A stretch of DNA of 64,000 bases from Anaerolineae bacterium UTCFX1. GTDB lineage: Bacteria; Chloroflexota; Anaerolineae; Anaerolineales; Villigracilaceae. This document shows positions 18,069-26,805 of the stretch, one piece after another (position 1 is the stretch's first letter; each line of letters begins with the position of its first letter). The position numbers were made by a program, and so were the translations under genes. The stretch spans positions 306,552 through 370,551 of the forward strand of contig MWTB01000021.1 of NCBI GenBank assembly GCA_002050275.1, given 5' to 3'. Under the pieces are notes generated by a model, which was not told the DNA's origin, searched no databases, and worked only from the letters and a program-made list of their open reading frames with translations.

Positions 18069-19076
18069 TCAAATCTTATTCGCATACTTCTCCGCAAACA
18101 GCGCGGGCTGTCCGCCTGTGTGCCAAAACAAAATTGTTTCATCCTTTTTGAAAAATCCTTTACGGATAAGATCAATCATCCCCGCCGCCGCGCGCCCCGT
18201 GTAGACGGGATCAAGCAGAAGACCTTCGTACTTTGCAAACAGATTGACCGCTTCGCGCTCCGCCTCGGTCAGGACGCCGTAGCCTGCTTTGCAGTAGTCG
18301 GCATTTGCGGACACCTCAGCCGACTCGAACTCAATCCGCTCCCCCAGCCTTTCGCTCGCCTCCGACGCCAGTTTGGACACATGACTCTTCAGCCACTCCT
18401 CCGACTCGTCAATGCTGATTCCCAATACTTTGCCCTTGAACCCAAACACGCGCTGACCCAACACGAGTCCCGCGTGCGTCCCGCCTGAGGATGTGCCGAA
18501 GACGATCCAGTCCACCAGACCTCCGAGTTCAGAACTCCGAGTTTTTAAAAAACTCGGAGTTCTCATTTGTTCCATCAACTCCTCCATCGCAAACGCATAC
18601 CCCAACGCGCCCGTCGGACTCGATCCGCCGTACGGGACGAGATACGGCTTGCGTCCATCGGTCACGGCTTTGTCGAATGTCTCTTGCAACATGCGGTCGC
18701 GTTCCTTGCGATCTGGGATGGCGATCACTTCCGCGCCGAATAATTGATCGAGCAATAGATTGGCAGACGGCTTGTCGGACATCTCGCCGTTCAACACGAG
18801 GACGCAATCGAGTCCGTACTTCGCCGCCGCCGCCGCAGTCTGACGACAATGATTCGACTGCAATGCGCCGCCTGAAATTAAAGTTTTCGCGCCTTGCTCA
18901 ATCGCCTCCGCAACAAGAAACTCCAGCTTGCGAGTCTTGTTGCCGCCGAAAGCAAGTCCCGTCTGGTCGTCGCGCTTGACGAGGATGCGCGGTCCAGCCA
19001 ACAGGTCCGAAAGACGCGGGAGTTCTTCGATGGGGGTTGGGAGGTGGGCAAAGTGGAGACGAGGGATGGTGTTCAT
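18069..19076 (-). CDS. D-cysteine desulfhydrase / ACC deaminase family PLP enzyme
   Basis: 335 residues from the ATG at 19076, preceded by GAGG; the longer frame from 19154 is repeat-derived. The PLP-binding Lys is in LAFGGNKTRKLEFLV, followed by ISGGALQSNHCRQTAAAAA and the phosphate-binding FGTSSGGTHAGL. Late LFWHTGGQPALF is typical. It removes ammonia and sulfide from D-cysteine, or deaminates aminocyclopropane carboxylate; sequence alone does not settle which. A palindromic repeat (18517-18563) inserts RTPSFLKTRSSELGG in frame between EELMEQM and LVDWIVFG. Confidence 0.85.
   Translation of the reverse strand: MNTIPRLHFAHLPTPIEELPRLSDLLAGPRILVKRDDQTGLAFGGNKTRKLEFLVAEAIEQGAKTLISGGALQSNHCRQTAAAAAKYGLDCVLVLNGEMSDKPSANLLLDQLFGAEVIAIPDRKERDRMLQETFDKAVTDGRKPYLVPYGGSSPTGALGYAFAMEELMEQMRTPSFLKTRSSELGGLVDWIVFGTSSGGTHAGLVLGQRVFGFKGKVLGISIDESEEWLKSHVSKLASEASERLGERIEFESAEVSANADYCKAGYGVLTEAEREAVNLFAKYEGLLLDPVYTGRAAAGMIDLIRKGFFKKDETILFWHTGGQPALFAEKYANKI
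18517..18563. repeat. In-frame palindrome in the D-cysteine desulfhydrase gene
   Basis: AGAACTCCGAGTTTTT (18531-18546) and AAAAACTCGGAGTTCT (18548-18563) form a perfect 16-bp inverted repeat with a one-base centre. CTCCGAGTTC just before repeats the arm. The insertion keeps the protein frame open. Confidence 0.85.
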
Positions 19077-19100
19077 AATAATTCCTCTTTCAATCTTACT

Positions 19101-19231
19101 CGGTGGTTGAGTAGCCGCGAAGCGGCGTATCGAAACCACCACAGTGTAAAGCAATATTTGTTACAAGAATTTTCTTGAGCCTCGATGGTTTCGATACGGA
19201 CGGAGAAGCATCCGCCCTACTCAACCATCGG
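19101..19231. repeat. Pair of GGTTTCGATACG palindromic repeats
   Basis: A first element (GGTGGTTGAGTAGCCGCGAA to GTATCGAAACCACC) and a second, inverted one (GATGGTTTCGATACGG to CCTACTCAACCATC) lie about 40 bases apart between the desulfhydrase and FemAB-like genes. Each has complementary ends and can fold on itself. They look like dispersed repeats. Confidence 0.7.
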
Positions 19232-19243
19232 AAGTAGAATTAA

Positions 19244-20431
19244 TCATGCACCGAGATTCTGTTTTGTGCGAGCCTTCCCCCTCGACCTCATCACATCCAA
19301 CACACGCGGCATGATGTCTGAATACATCCGATACCAAAATGGATTCGGCGTGTAATCCCACGCTCCCAGCGTGCGGACGACTCTTCCGCCAAGTCCCTCT
19401 TTGAAGCGATAGACGCCCCACATCGAGTCGCTTTCATCGAACACATCGGGCGCGCCCCATAGATCGTACGCCGTGCATCCTTTCGCTTTCGCGCGCTTCA
19501 TCGCTTCCCATTGCAACAAATACGTCGGCATTTTTTCACGATGCGCATCACGCGACATGCCGTAGACGTAATACGCCCGTCCTGCAAAATAAAAAACGAA
19601 GATGGCGGCGACGGGTTGGTTGTTTACTTCTGCAATCAATGGCTCGCAAGTTGGAAGGTTTGAAAGTTGGAACGTTTCAACCTGCAAACTTTCCAACTTT
19701 CCAACATTCAAACGCATAAAAGTTTCCCAAACCGTTTTGTAATATGCCTCATCTCGAATCACAAAGCCATCGCGCACGGATGTTTCCGCATACATTTTGT
19801 AAAGCATGGGCAAATCTTCCAGTGTGCCTACGCGCAGGAAAACGCTTTTCTTTTCCGCGAGGCGGATGTTGTAACGCGTCTTCTGCTTCATGCGGGCGAG
19901 CAATTCATCTTCGGTCGGATTCAGATCAATGACGACCGTGTTCTTGAATTGGATTTGATCCGATGAGTATCCCCACCCCCTCCGCTTCAACTCGGACGTG
20001 ATGGCTGTTCCGCTTTTCTCTTCGACATCTTCCGCGCTTCGAGGGACTCCCGTTCCCAGCACAACATCGGGATCGCATTTCAAGAAGATCGCGCCCTGTT
20101 TCTTCGCAAAGGATTGCAGATCGTTCAGCACGCGCGTCCGCAGAGATTCGTTCGTCCAATCGAGCAAGGGTCCTTTTGGCGAATAAAGGATTGACAACCG
20201 CGCGGCGAAACTGTTTTGGAGGATTCGACGCCTGAGGATGAGCGCGGCGGCGGATGGAGGAAAGAGGAAAGATGAAAGATGATTGAGGTCTCTTTCTTCT
20301 TTCATCTTTCCTTGGTTATCCCAAACAAGATAAATCGGCTCCCACCCATACTTCGCTTTCACCTGTCCCCATTCGTAAGTTTGGAGGAAATGCGGAGATG
20401 GGAGATTGGAGATTAAAGAGTTCCAATACAT
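19244..20431 (-). CDS. FemAB/FemX-like peptidyltransferase (copy 1)
   Basis: 395 residues from the ATG at 20431; a TTG at 20452 would overlap the FRG gene. The GNAT-like halves show HFLQTYEWGQVKAKYGWEP, RMKQKTRYNIRLAEKK, AAIFVFYFAGRAYYVYGMS, MPTYLLQWEAMKRAKAKGC, TAYDLWGAPD and GVYRFKEGLGG, all typical of FemX-type enzymes that add an amino acid from tRNA to peptidoglycan precursors. Three repeat segments interrupt it in frame (19645-19712, 20254-20313 and 20391-20422). Copy 2 (21341-22363) is a clear paralogue. Confidence 0.85.
   Translation of the reverse strand: MYWNSLISNLPSPHFLQTYEWGQVKAKYGWEPIYLVWDNQGKMKEERDLNHLSSFLFPPSAAALILRRRILQNSFAARLSILYSPKGPLLDWTNESLRTRVLNDLQSFAKKQGAIFLKCDPDVVLGTGVPRSAEDVEEKSGTAITSELKRRGWGYSSDQIQFKNTVVIDLNPTEDELLARMKQKTRYNIRLAEKKSVFLRVGTLEDLPMLYKMYAETSVRDGFVIRDEAYYKTVWETFMRLNVGKLESLQVETFQLSNLPTCEPLIAEVNNQPVAAIFVFYFAGRAYYVYGMSRDAHREKMPTYLLQWEAMKRAKAKGCTAYDLWGAPDVFDESDSMWGVYRFKEGLGGRVVRTLGAWDYTPNPFWYRMYSDIMPRVLDVMRSRGKARTKQNLGA
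19645..19712. repeat. In-frame repeat, first of three in FemAB-like copy 1
   Basis: AAGTTGGAAGGTTTGAAAGT and ACTTTCCAACTTTCCAACAT lie as inverted arms. The insert encodes VGKLESLQVETFQLSNLPTC in the minus frame, between conserved WETFMRLN and EPLIAEVN. Confidence 0.7.
20254..20313. repeat. In-frame repeat, second in FemAB-like copy 1
   Basis: AGGAAAGAGGAAAGATGAAAG and CTTTCTTCTTTCATCTTTCC form inverted arms. It encodes KMKEERDLNHLSSFLF, absent from copy 2 at the corresponding place. Confidence 0.7.
20391..20422. repeat. Short direct repeat at the start of FemAB-like copy 1
   Basis: GGAGATGGGAGATTGGAGAT repeat words encode NSLISNLPS near the N-terminus. Copy 2 has a different sequence there. 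Confidence 0.5.
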
Positions 20432-20438
20432 TATTGAC

Positions 20439-21344
20439 TTATTCCCAATCAATCTGCATTTTCATGTCAGAAATGACGCTTTGATATCCAGGGTATATTG
20501 CGGAAGGAGTAATATCCAACTTAGCCAAAAGATGAAGCAACTTAGAGGCTTCATCTTTTGGCAGCGTAAATTTTCTTAACTTGAATAATTTAACAACCTT
20601 GTTTCGCTCTATGTATTGATCCTCTGAGTATTCTTCTAAGTACTTATCCAAAGGAACATAATTTCTGTCTTTATCTATCGGATACGAACCTTTCACCAGT
20701 GTGAATACACCGCGCTGTGCCTTAAGGTTCGGATTTGTTGCACTAGGAGCTGTTACCAGTCGAATTGGTGATCGCCGATAAGGAAATCGATTTCCTTCAT
20801 AAGGGAAATTAAAAGCCCAAATCACCAATTTACTAACCGCGCTTTCTGCTGCAAAAAAGGCTGCAATATACGCTTGGCGCGTCCAGTCTAATAGAGGTGT
20901 AGGAATACCGAAGTGTTGGGCCAATGCCATCAGTGATAGACCTTTATCCCATATGCGCTCATCACTACCAACCAAGGCGTTCTCATCTAATGTTTGAGAC
21001 TTTAATTCTTTTAGATAGGAACGCAATATTTGCGAGTCATCTGGAAGACTGAAACCTCGTTTATCGGCGATTTCAAAGAAACGAAGAAGAAGATCGCGCT
21101 CAATTTCCAACAACACATCATAGTTAGATATGTCTTTCTTTGTAAGAGACTTAAGTTTAGCTACTGCATCTGGAGTAGTACGAAAAAGAGACGGAATAAG
21201 AGGCCAATCCGCCCCCTGTCCACGAAAAAGCCAACTTTCGTTGAGCCTTTCATCTTTAAAATATTCTCCAAGAGGAGAAAGGACATCCAGGAGCTCCTGA
21301 GCGGTTAAGCAATCAACCTGCGGCTGGACAACATGATTTGTCAC
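20439..21344 (-). CDS. FRG domain-containing protein
   Basis: 301 residues. The FRG signature (Phe-Arg-Gly) is SWLFRGQGADWPLIPSLFR near residue 38, and the second conserved block is SLMALAQHFGIPTPLLDWTRQAYIAAFFA near 140. FRG proteins are of unknown biochemistry and turn up in mobile and defence regions. The gene is visibly more AT-rich than its neighbours. Its start overlaps the stop of FemAB-like copy 2 by 4 bases, and its stop lies 8 bases before copy 1, so it is translationally embedded between two paralogues. The arrangement suggests insertion of a cargo gene. Confidence 0.85.
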   Translation of the reverse strand: MTNHVVQPQVDCLTAQELLDVLSPLGEYFKDERLNESWLFRGQGADWPLIPSLFRTTPDAVAKLKSLTKKDISNYDVLLEIERDLLLRFFEIADKRGFSLPDDSQILRSYLKELKSQTLDENALVGSDERIWDKGLSLMALAQHFGIPTPLLDWTRQAYIAAFFAAESAVSKLVIWAFNFPYEGNRFPYRRSPIRLVTAPSATNPNLKAQRGVFTLVKGSYPIDKDRNYVPLDKYLEEYSEDQYIERNKVVKLFKLRKFTLPKDEASKLLHLLAKLDITPSAIYPGYQSVISDMKMQIDWE

Positions 21345-22363
21345 TCCGAAACTCCTCTCTTTATGCTCCAGACGTATAACCTATACAGAATTGGATTGTA
21401 CACTCGATCCATCGCTTGTGCAGCGCGTTTCAGTTCACCGCCGAAGCCGCGTTTGAAGCGATAGACGCCCCACAAGCCATCGTGCCGCGTTTCAAAATTG
21501 GCTTCGAGAGTCGCTTCGTCTTCGTCGGGGACTCCCCACAGGTCGTACTCATCGCATCCATGCGCTTTTGCCCATTTCATCGCTTCCCATTGCAGGAGGT
21601 AGGTCGGCATACGGTTGCGTTCTTCGTCCATGGATGCGCCGTAAAGATAATACGCTCGGTTCCCGTTGCGGGCAACGAACAACGCGGCGAGCGGTTTCCC
21701 ATCGTATTCTGCGAGGAGGATTTCGCCAAGTCCGCTTGGATGGAGGAGCTCGTACGCTCGCTTGTAATATTCCAGCGAGTGGATTCCAAACCCGTCGCGC
21801 CCGCCTGTGACGAGCATCATCTTGTGAAAGGACTCGATGTCGTCCCACGCGCGGACCACTACGTGCTTCTTCTCCGCGAGGCGGATGTTGTAGCGCGTCT
21901 TTTGTTTCATCCGCGCCAGAATCGTATCTTCGTCATCTTTTATGTTGACGAGGATGGTGCGAGGAGGTTGGATGTTGTGGGGGGATGTTTCAAGTTTCAA
22001 GTTCCAGGTATCAGGTTTCAGGTTTTCCCACGAATCGGGTTCGAGTTTGAGAAAGATGGCGCGATGATTTCGGCAAACGGAATCAACTTCATTCCAAAAC
22101 TGTTCACTATTCACCGATGACTGATCACTGCTAACTGATAACTGATTACCGATAACCGCCTTCGGAATATATCCCACCGTAAACCCCAATGGCAATTTGC
22201 GAAAGAGAATTTGCGCGCCGATATGTCCACTGATCACTCTCACAGGTTTCCAGCCAAACGCGGACTTCAACTCACCCCACTCCCCTGTTTGCAAGAGATG
22301 GGCGTTTGGATGTTGGGAGAGGAAATGATTCCAGTCGGTGAGGGAGACGAAGGGCATGGGCAA
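21341..22363 (-). CDS. FemAB/FemX-like peptidyltransferase (copy 2)
   Basis: 340 residues. It shares with copy 1 the blocks HLLQTGEWGELKSAFGWKPV, RMKQKTRYNIRLAEKKHV, RAYYLYGAS, MPTYLLQWEAMKWAKAHGC, EYDLWGVPDE and GVYRFKRGFGGEL. Such enzymes extend the peptidoglycan stem peptide using aminoacyl-tRNA. Two repeat segments sit in frame near residues 70-90 and 110-130. It ends with ATGA overlap onto the FRG gene start. It follows the CapD-like gene by 24 bases, so it is likely the same transcription unit. Confidence 0.85.
   Translation of the reverse strand: MPMPFVSLTDWNHFLSQHPNAHLLQTGEWGELKSAFGWKPVRVISGHIGAQILFRKLPLGFTVGYIPKAVIGNQLSVSSDQSSVNSEQFWNEVDSVCRNHRAIFLKLEPDSWENLKPDTWNLKLETSPHNIQPPRTILVNIKDDEDTILARMKQKTRYNIRLAEKKHVVVRAWDDIESFHKMMLVTGGRDGFGIHSLEYYKRAYELLHPSGLGEILLAEYDGKPLAALFVARNGNRAYYLYGASMDEERNRMPTYLLQWEAMKWAKAHGCDEYDLWGVPDEDEATLEANFETRHDGLWGVYRFKRGFGGELKRAAQAMDRVYNPILYRLYVWSIKRGVSE
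21986..22029. repeat. In-frame repeat in FemAB-like copy 2 (first)
   Basis: TTTCAAGTTTCAAGTTCCAG followed by GTATCAGGTTTCAGG: short direct words encoding ENLKPDTWNLKLETS in the minus frame. Confidence 0.7.
22100..22157. repeat. In-frame repeat in FemAB-like copy 2 (second)
   Basis: CTGTTCACTATTCACCGATG and ACTGATAACTGATTACCGAT words encode IGNQLSVSSDQSSVNSEQ. Tandem ACTGAT words of this kind are typical dispersed repeats in Chloroflexota and cyanobacterial genomes. Confidence 0.7.
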
Positions 22364-22377
22364 AGGATGAATGATGA

Positions 22378-22437
22378 AAGTCGAAGGTCAAAGGTCGAAG
22401 GTCAGGAGGGACTTTTGACCTTTGACTTTTGACTCAG
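22378..22437. repeat. Repeat forming the C-terminus of the CapD-like gene
   Basis: GTCGAAGGTCAAAGGTCGAA and TTTTGACCTTTGACTTTTGA are inverted arms. The last residues of the CapD-like protein (SKVKGQKSLLTFDL) and its stop codon come from this element. Confidence 0.75.
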
Positions 22438-24319
22438 CTAAGGACGAGCTGGGAATGAGTTCGTCGAGAAGCGCGATGATGGCGTCGGTGTCGTTGGCGC
22501 GGCTGAGGGATGAGAGTCGCTCGATGGCTTGAGGCAGGTTCAAATCAGAAGATGAAGCGTCTGCGTCGAGGCGGAAGATGTCGGGGTGGAGAGTCTTCGT
22601 AAGCGGAGTCCCTTCATCCCAAAGTTCTTCCGTTAATTTTTCGCCCGCGCGGATTCCAGTGTATGAAATTTCGATGTCGCGATGAGGCTCGAGTCCAGAG
22701 AGTCGAATCAAATCTTCGGCGAGATCGAGAATGCGAACAGGTTCGCCCATATTAAGAACGAAAGTCTTGCCGCCGTTTTCCATGGACGCGGCTTGAAGCA
22801 CAAGATAAACCGCCTCGGGAATGGTCATGAAAAAACGATACATGTCGGGATGCGTGATGGTGACAGGACCGCCGCCCGCAATTTGATTTTTGAAAATCGG
22901 GATGATCGAGCCGCGACTGCCGAGGACGTTGCCAAAGCGAACGACACTGAAGGCGTGAGGCGTGGATCGTCCCAAAGGGATGCTTCGCGATGAGGCGTCC
23001 AACACGATCATTTCAGCGAGACGTTTTGTCGCGCCGTAGATGGATGAGGGGCGGACGGCTTTGTCGGTGGAGATGAGCACGAATCGTTCGACGTTTTGGC
23101 TGAGCGCGGCTTGGACGATGTTGCGCGTGCCGATGATGTTGTTCGTAACCGCCTCGACGATGTTGACCTCCATCAACGGGACGTGTTTGTGCGCGGCGGC
23201 GTGGAAGACAACTTGCGGCTGATGTTGCGCGAAAATTTGAGCAAGGCGTTCCGCGTTGCGAACGTCCGCGATGACGGGCGAAAGAGATAGAGTCGGATAA
23301 TCTTGATTCAGTTCGAGCAAAATTTCAAAGATGCTGTTTTCGCCGTGACCGAGTAAAACGAGTTCAGATGGATTGCGTCGCGCGATCTGTCTGCAAAGTT
23401 CGCGTCCAATGGAACCGCCCGCGCCGGTGACGAGTATACGCTTGCCCTCAAGCGCGGCGCCGACGGCTTCATCATTGACGCGCACAGGTTCTCGACGGAG
23501 CAAGTCGGTGATGTCTACTTCGCGCAGGCGGTTGACGCTGACCTTGCCGCCGATGAGTTCGTAGATGCCAGGCATTGTGCGCGAGGGGATTCCTTTGACG
23601 CGGCAAACATCGTTGATCGTGCGGACAAGTTGACCAGGCGCGGAGGGAATCGCGATGATGACTTCGTCCACGCGGTGCAGGTCAATCGCGGAGGAGAGAT
23701 CGCTGACCGTGCCGATCACCGTCACGCCGTAGATGGAATGTTTTTGCTTGGCTGGGTCGTCATCGAGGAAGCCGACGGGAACGAGATTCAACTGCGCTGG
23801 CTTTTGCAGTTCGCGCACGACCAACGCGCCCGCGTCGCCTGCGCCGACGATGATGGCGCGTTTGCTTTTTCCGCTCGAACGCGCGGACATGGATTGCTCG
23901 GCAAGGATGCGCAACGCAAAGCGCGAGCCGCCGATGAGGACGAGCGAGAGGAGCCAGTCAATGCCCAATGCGGAGCGCGGCATGCCCGGCAGTACGCGCC
24001 CAGCAGCGATCAACAGAAGCATAACGCCCGAAACCAGCGCAGAAGCGGAGGTCACGGCGACCGTGATCACTCGCAACTCGCCCGTGCTGGCATAAATCCA
24101 CAAGCGGCGATATAAACCGAAGAAGAAGTAGACCGGTATCTTGATAAGTAGAGCGACGACGCTCATTAAAACGACGGCGGGAAAATAATATGGAAGTTCG
24201 CTCACGTCCAACCGTAAAGCAAAGCTTCCCAACACCGAGACTACGACAAGAGCGACGTCGCCGATCAAGACGAAACGGTTGCGAATATGAGGGCGGGAGC
24301 GAATCGAGGGCATAAGCAA
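22388..24319 (-). CDS. CapD/PglF-like nucleotide-sugar 4,6-dehydratase
   Basis: 643 residues. About four membrane helices occupy residues 12-120, followed by a CoA-binding-like domain (VGAGDAGALVVRELQ) and the extended SDR domain (LVTGAGGSIGRELCRQI, AAHKHVPLMEVN, STDKAVRPSSIYGATKRLAE). It is expected to make a 4-keto-6-deoxy UDP-GlcNAc precursor at the membrane for surface glycan. It lies just downstream of the glycosylphosphotransferase (21-base gap), so the three glycan genes act together. The final 14 or so residues are repeat-derived. Confidence 0.88.
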   Translation of the reverse strand: MLMPSIRSRPHIRNRFVLIGDVALVVVSVLGSFALRLDVSELPYYFPAVVLMSVVALLIKIPVYFFFGLYRRLWIYASTGELRVITVAVTSASALVSGVMLLLIAAGRVLPGMPRSALGIDWLLSLVLIGGSRFALRILAEQSMSARSSGKSKRAIIVGAGDAGALVVRELQKPAQLNLVPVGFLDDDPAKQKHSIYGVTVIGTVSDLSSAIDLHRVDEVIIAIPSAPGQLVRTINDVCRVKGIPSRTMPGIYELIGGKVSVNRLREVDITDLLRREPVRVNDEAVGAALEGKRILVTGAGGSIGRELCRQIARRNPSELVLLGHGENSIFEILLELNQDYPTLSLSPVIADVRNAERLAQIFAQHQPQVVFHAAAHKHVPLMEVNIVEAVTNNIIGTRNIVQAALSQNVERFVLISTDKAVRPSSIYGATKRLAEMIVLDASSRSIPLGRSTPHAFSVVRFGNVLGSRGSIIPIFKNQIAGGGPVTITHPDMYRFFMTIPEAVYLVLQAASMENGGKTFVLNMGEPVRILDLAEDLIRLSGLEPHRDIEISYTGIRAGEKLTEELWDEGTPLTKTLHPDIFRLDADASSSDLNLPQAIERLSSLSRANDTDAIIALLDELIPSSSLAESKVKGQKSLLTFDL

Positions 24320-24340
24320 TCAGCGAGGGGCAGCGGAAGT

Positions 24341-25810
24341 CTATCGCCCTGTGCGCCTCAGGACCGTGCCAATCGTCCGTAAAATGATCTGAAAGTCCAT
24401 AGCAAGCGAACGGTGTTTGATATAGTACAGGTCATATTCCAGTTTGACCGCCATCTCTGTGACACTGGCATAATATCCATAATTGATCTGCGCCCAGCCT
24501 GAAATGCCCGGCTTAACAAGCAAGCGCGCGCGATAAAATGGAACCTGCCTCTGGAACGCGGCGACCAGCTCGGGGCGTTCGGCGCGCGGGCCCACAATGC
24601 TCATATCGCCGCGCAAAACGTTCCAAAATTGCGGGAATTCATCGAGCCGCGTTTTGCGCAGAAAATCGCCCACGCGCGTAATCCGCGGGTCGTTCTCTTC
24701 GGCGAGTTTGGCTTCGCCCTCCCGCTCGGCATCCTGTCGCATGGTGCGAAACTTATAGATCGTAAATCTCTTGCCGCCTTTGCCCAGCCGTTCCTGCGTG
24801 TACAAAATCGGGAATCCGCTGTCGAGAACGATTGCCAGCGAAATGAACGGGGAGAGAATTACAAGCGTAAGCATGCCGATCAATCCGCCAGCGATATCGA
24901 GAACGCGCTTTGCCAGCTCATATAACCCGCTAACGCGCACCGCGTCTACAAATGAACGAATGAGCCAATCCGATTCGAGATGATGGATCGGCAGTCGCCC
25001 GGTCATTTCTTCGTAGAGAGTTGGCATACGCGTCACTTCAACGCCATTTTCTTGTGCGTCCAGAATCATTTGGAAAGTTGCGCCTTGAATTTCGCCATTG
25101 ATAGCGATAACTAGATCCGTTATATGATATTCGTCAATTAAAGCGAGCAGCTGATCGCTGCCGCCGACAACTTTAAACCCATGAAAAGTTTTCTTCAATT
25201 TCCGTCGGTCGTCGTCCACAAAACCTATTAAATTGAACGAACGCGTTCCGAGCGGTTTGTACAGCTCAGCCAGAGTTTGTCCCGCCTTTCCCGCCCCGAT
25301 CACCAGCATACGGCGCAATTCTCCCGTCCGTTTATAGATGCGGATAAAGACCATACGCCACGCCAACGTCAGGAGCGCGGCGAATATCAGAAACGCCCCC
25401 ACTCCTACGCGCGGCAAGCTGTTCGGATCTCGGGTGAATACGAAGACAAACGAATATAACGCCAGACCGATGAACGCCGCAACGGCAATGCCGCGCGTTG
25501 TTTTGCGCCCGCTGCCGACAATGTACGCTTCATACAAATCTACCAGCAAAAGCAGCCAAACGGCCGGCAAGAGATAGAACCAAATTGGGACTTCAACGCC
25601 CACTTGCTGCTGAATGAGAACCAGCGCGCGCGCTTCTGAGAATCCTGCGCCCATCAGCGCCTTAAACTGAACGGTAAAGTTATACTCGCGCCATACATAT
25701 AAAGCGGCAAAAACCGACGCGATCGCTATAATCAAATCGCCTAGGAACAGCAATGTGCGCTGTTCGCCCGGTCGCAATCGCAAAGTCGCAGTGCGAGTAT
25801 TCTCAGACAT
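24341..25810 (-). CDS. Polyprenyl-phosphate glycosylphosphotransferase
   Basis: 489 residues from the ATG at 25810, which overlaps the glycosyltransferase stop (ATGTCTGA). Several N-terminal membrane segments precede a Rossmann-like domain (LVIGAGKAGQTLAEL). The C-terminal catalytic domain (WcaJ/bacterial sugar transferase type) has LDIAGGLIGMLTLVILSPF, YTQERLGKGGKRFTIYKFR, RLDEFPQFWNVLRGDMSIVG and VKPGISGWAQ. It starts exopolysaccharide assembly by moving a sugar-1-phosphate to undecaprenyl phosphate at the inner face of the membrane. Confidence 0.92.
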   Translation of the reverse strand: MSENTRTATLRLRPGEQRTLLFLGDLIIAIASVFAALYVWREYNFTVQFKALMGAGFSEARALVLIQQQVGVEVPIWFYLLPAVWLLLLVDLYEAYIVGSGRKTTRGIAVAAFIGLALYSFVFVFTRDPNSLPRVGVGAFLIFAALLTLAWRMVFIRIYKRTGELRRMLVIGAGKAGQTLAELYKPLGTRSFNLIGFVDDDRRKLKKTFHGFKVVGGSDQLLALIDEYHITDLVIAINGEIQGATFQMILDAQENGVEVTRMPTLYEEMTGRLPIHHLESDWLIRSFVDAVRVSGLYELAKRVLDIAGGLIGMLTLVILSPFISLAIVLDSGFPILYTQERLGKGGKRFTIYKFRTMRQDAEREGEAKLAEENDPRITRVGDFLRKTRLDEFPQFWNVLRGDMSIVGPRAERPELVAAFQRQVPFYRARLLVKPGISGWAQINYGYYASVTEMAVKLEYDLYYIKHRSLAMDFQIILRTIGTVLRRTGR

Positions 25811-26804
25811 TTTTATCGAAAGGAAAGACAATTAGACTCCACAACAGCCCGCCGCCCCACGCAAGATGCATAACAGGTATCGCCAAGGGTAAGCCGAGAC
25901 TCACAAAGGGCTTCTTTAGTCGCAGGCGCGCATGAATCCCTGCAAGTAAACAGATCGAAATATACGCAACTAGTTCGCCAAATAGAATATATTTTATAAA
26001 CGGAATAAATATAGACGCCAGCGCCAGCCCCAACAGGCTCAAGACAAACAACGGAGGCAGAGCCTGCCTCCAACGAAGGGTGTTCGGATATCTACGCAAC
26101 ATGCGCTGTTTCCAAAATCCATAACGCCAGTATTGACACGCCAACTCCGTAAGTGTGGCGCGCGCAAAATAGACCGAGCGAATAGACGGATCAAGCCAGA
26201 TTCTACCACCCGCTTTTCGTATGCGCGCATTAAATTCATAATCTTCATTTGCCAGCAACGACTCGTCAAACTTCCCAATTCGGTCAACGAGCGAACGCCG
26301 AAACGCTCCGAACGGAACCGTATCCACTTCTGCGGCTTGCTTCGTATGCCGATAGAGCGCATCGCCCACAGCCAGCGGATGCGCCGCCGCAATCGCGATA
26401 GATTCCGCAACCCAGGTCTTCGCACCCGCCTGAATCTCCCACACGCCGCCCACGTTGTCGCCGCGCTCCGCCTCAAGAGCCTTTACGCAATTTTCCACAT
26501 AATCGGGATAGGGCTTTGAGTGCGCGTCAAGCCGCACAATGATCTCGCCGCCCGCAGATTCAATCGCGCGATTCAATGCGACTGGAATCAAACGGCGTTC
26601 GTTATCCACCACGCGCACTCTAAGGTCCTTATATTTTTCCTGAAACGCGGCAATTTCCGCCCGCGTATTATCGGTAGACATACCATCCGAGATAATGACT
26701 TCCATGTCAGAAAGCGGGAAGGTCTGCCCACGCAACGCTTCCAATAGAAGCCGAATCGTAGATTGCTCGTTGTAACAGGGAATAACGACGGAAACCTTTG
26801 GCAT
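25803..26804 (-). CDS. Family 2 glycosyltransferase with membrane tail
   Basis: 333 residues from the ATG at 26804. An open frame runs 93 codons upstream but is the shadow of the histidine kinase. GT-A signatures: VSVVIPCYNEQSTIRLLLEA, MEVIISDGMSTDNT, the DxD-like RLDAHSKPY, and EDYEFNARIRKAGG. Three hydrophobic segments lie after residue 245. It adds a sugar from a nucleotide donor in envelope glycan synthesis. One base separates it from the upstream histidine kinase stop, and it overlaps the next gene by 8 bases, so the set is one operon. Confidence 0.9.
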   Translation of the reverse strand: MPKVSVVIPCYNEQSTIRLLLEALRGQTFPLSDMEVIISDGMSTDNTRAEIAAFQEKYKDLRVRVVDNERRLIPVALNRAIESAGGEIIVRLDAHSKPYPDYVENCVKALEAERGDNVGGVWEIQAGAKTWVAESIAIAAAHPLAVGDALYRHTKQAAEVDTVPFGAFRRSLVDRIGKFDESLLANEDYEFNARIRKAGGRIWLDPSIRSVYFARATLTELACQYWRYGFWKQRMLRRYPNTLRWRQALPPLFVLSLLGLALASIFIPFIKYILFGELVAYISICLLAGIHARLRLKKPFVSLGLPLAIPVMHLAWGGGLLWSLIVFPFDKNV

Positions 26805-26805
26805 T

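Noticed and set aside
21416..22120. Plus-strand frame opposite FemAB-like copy 2
   Set aside because: The minus-strand protein is clearly conserved, so this frame is a shadow.
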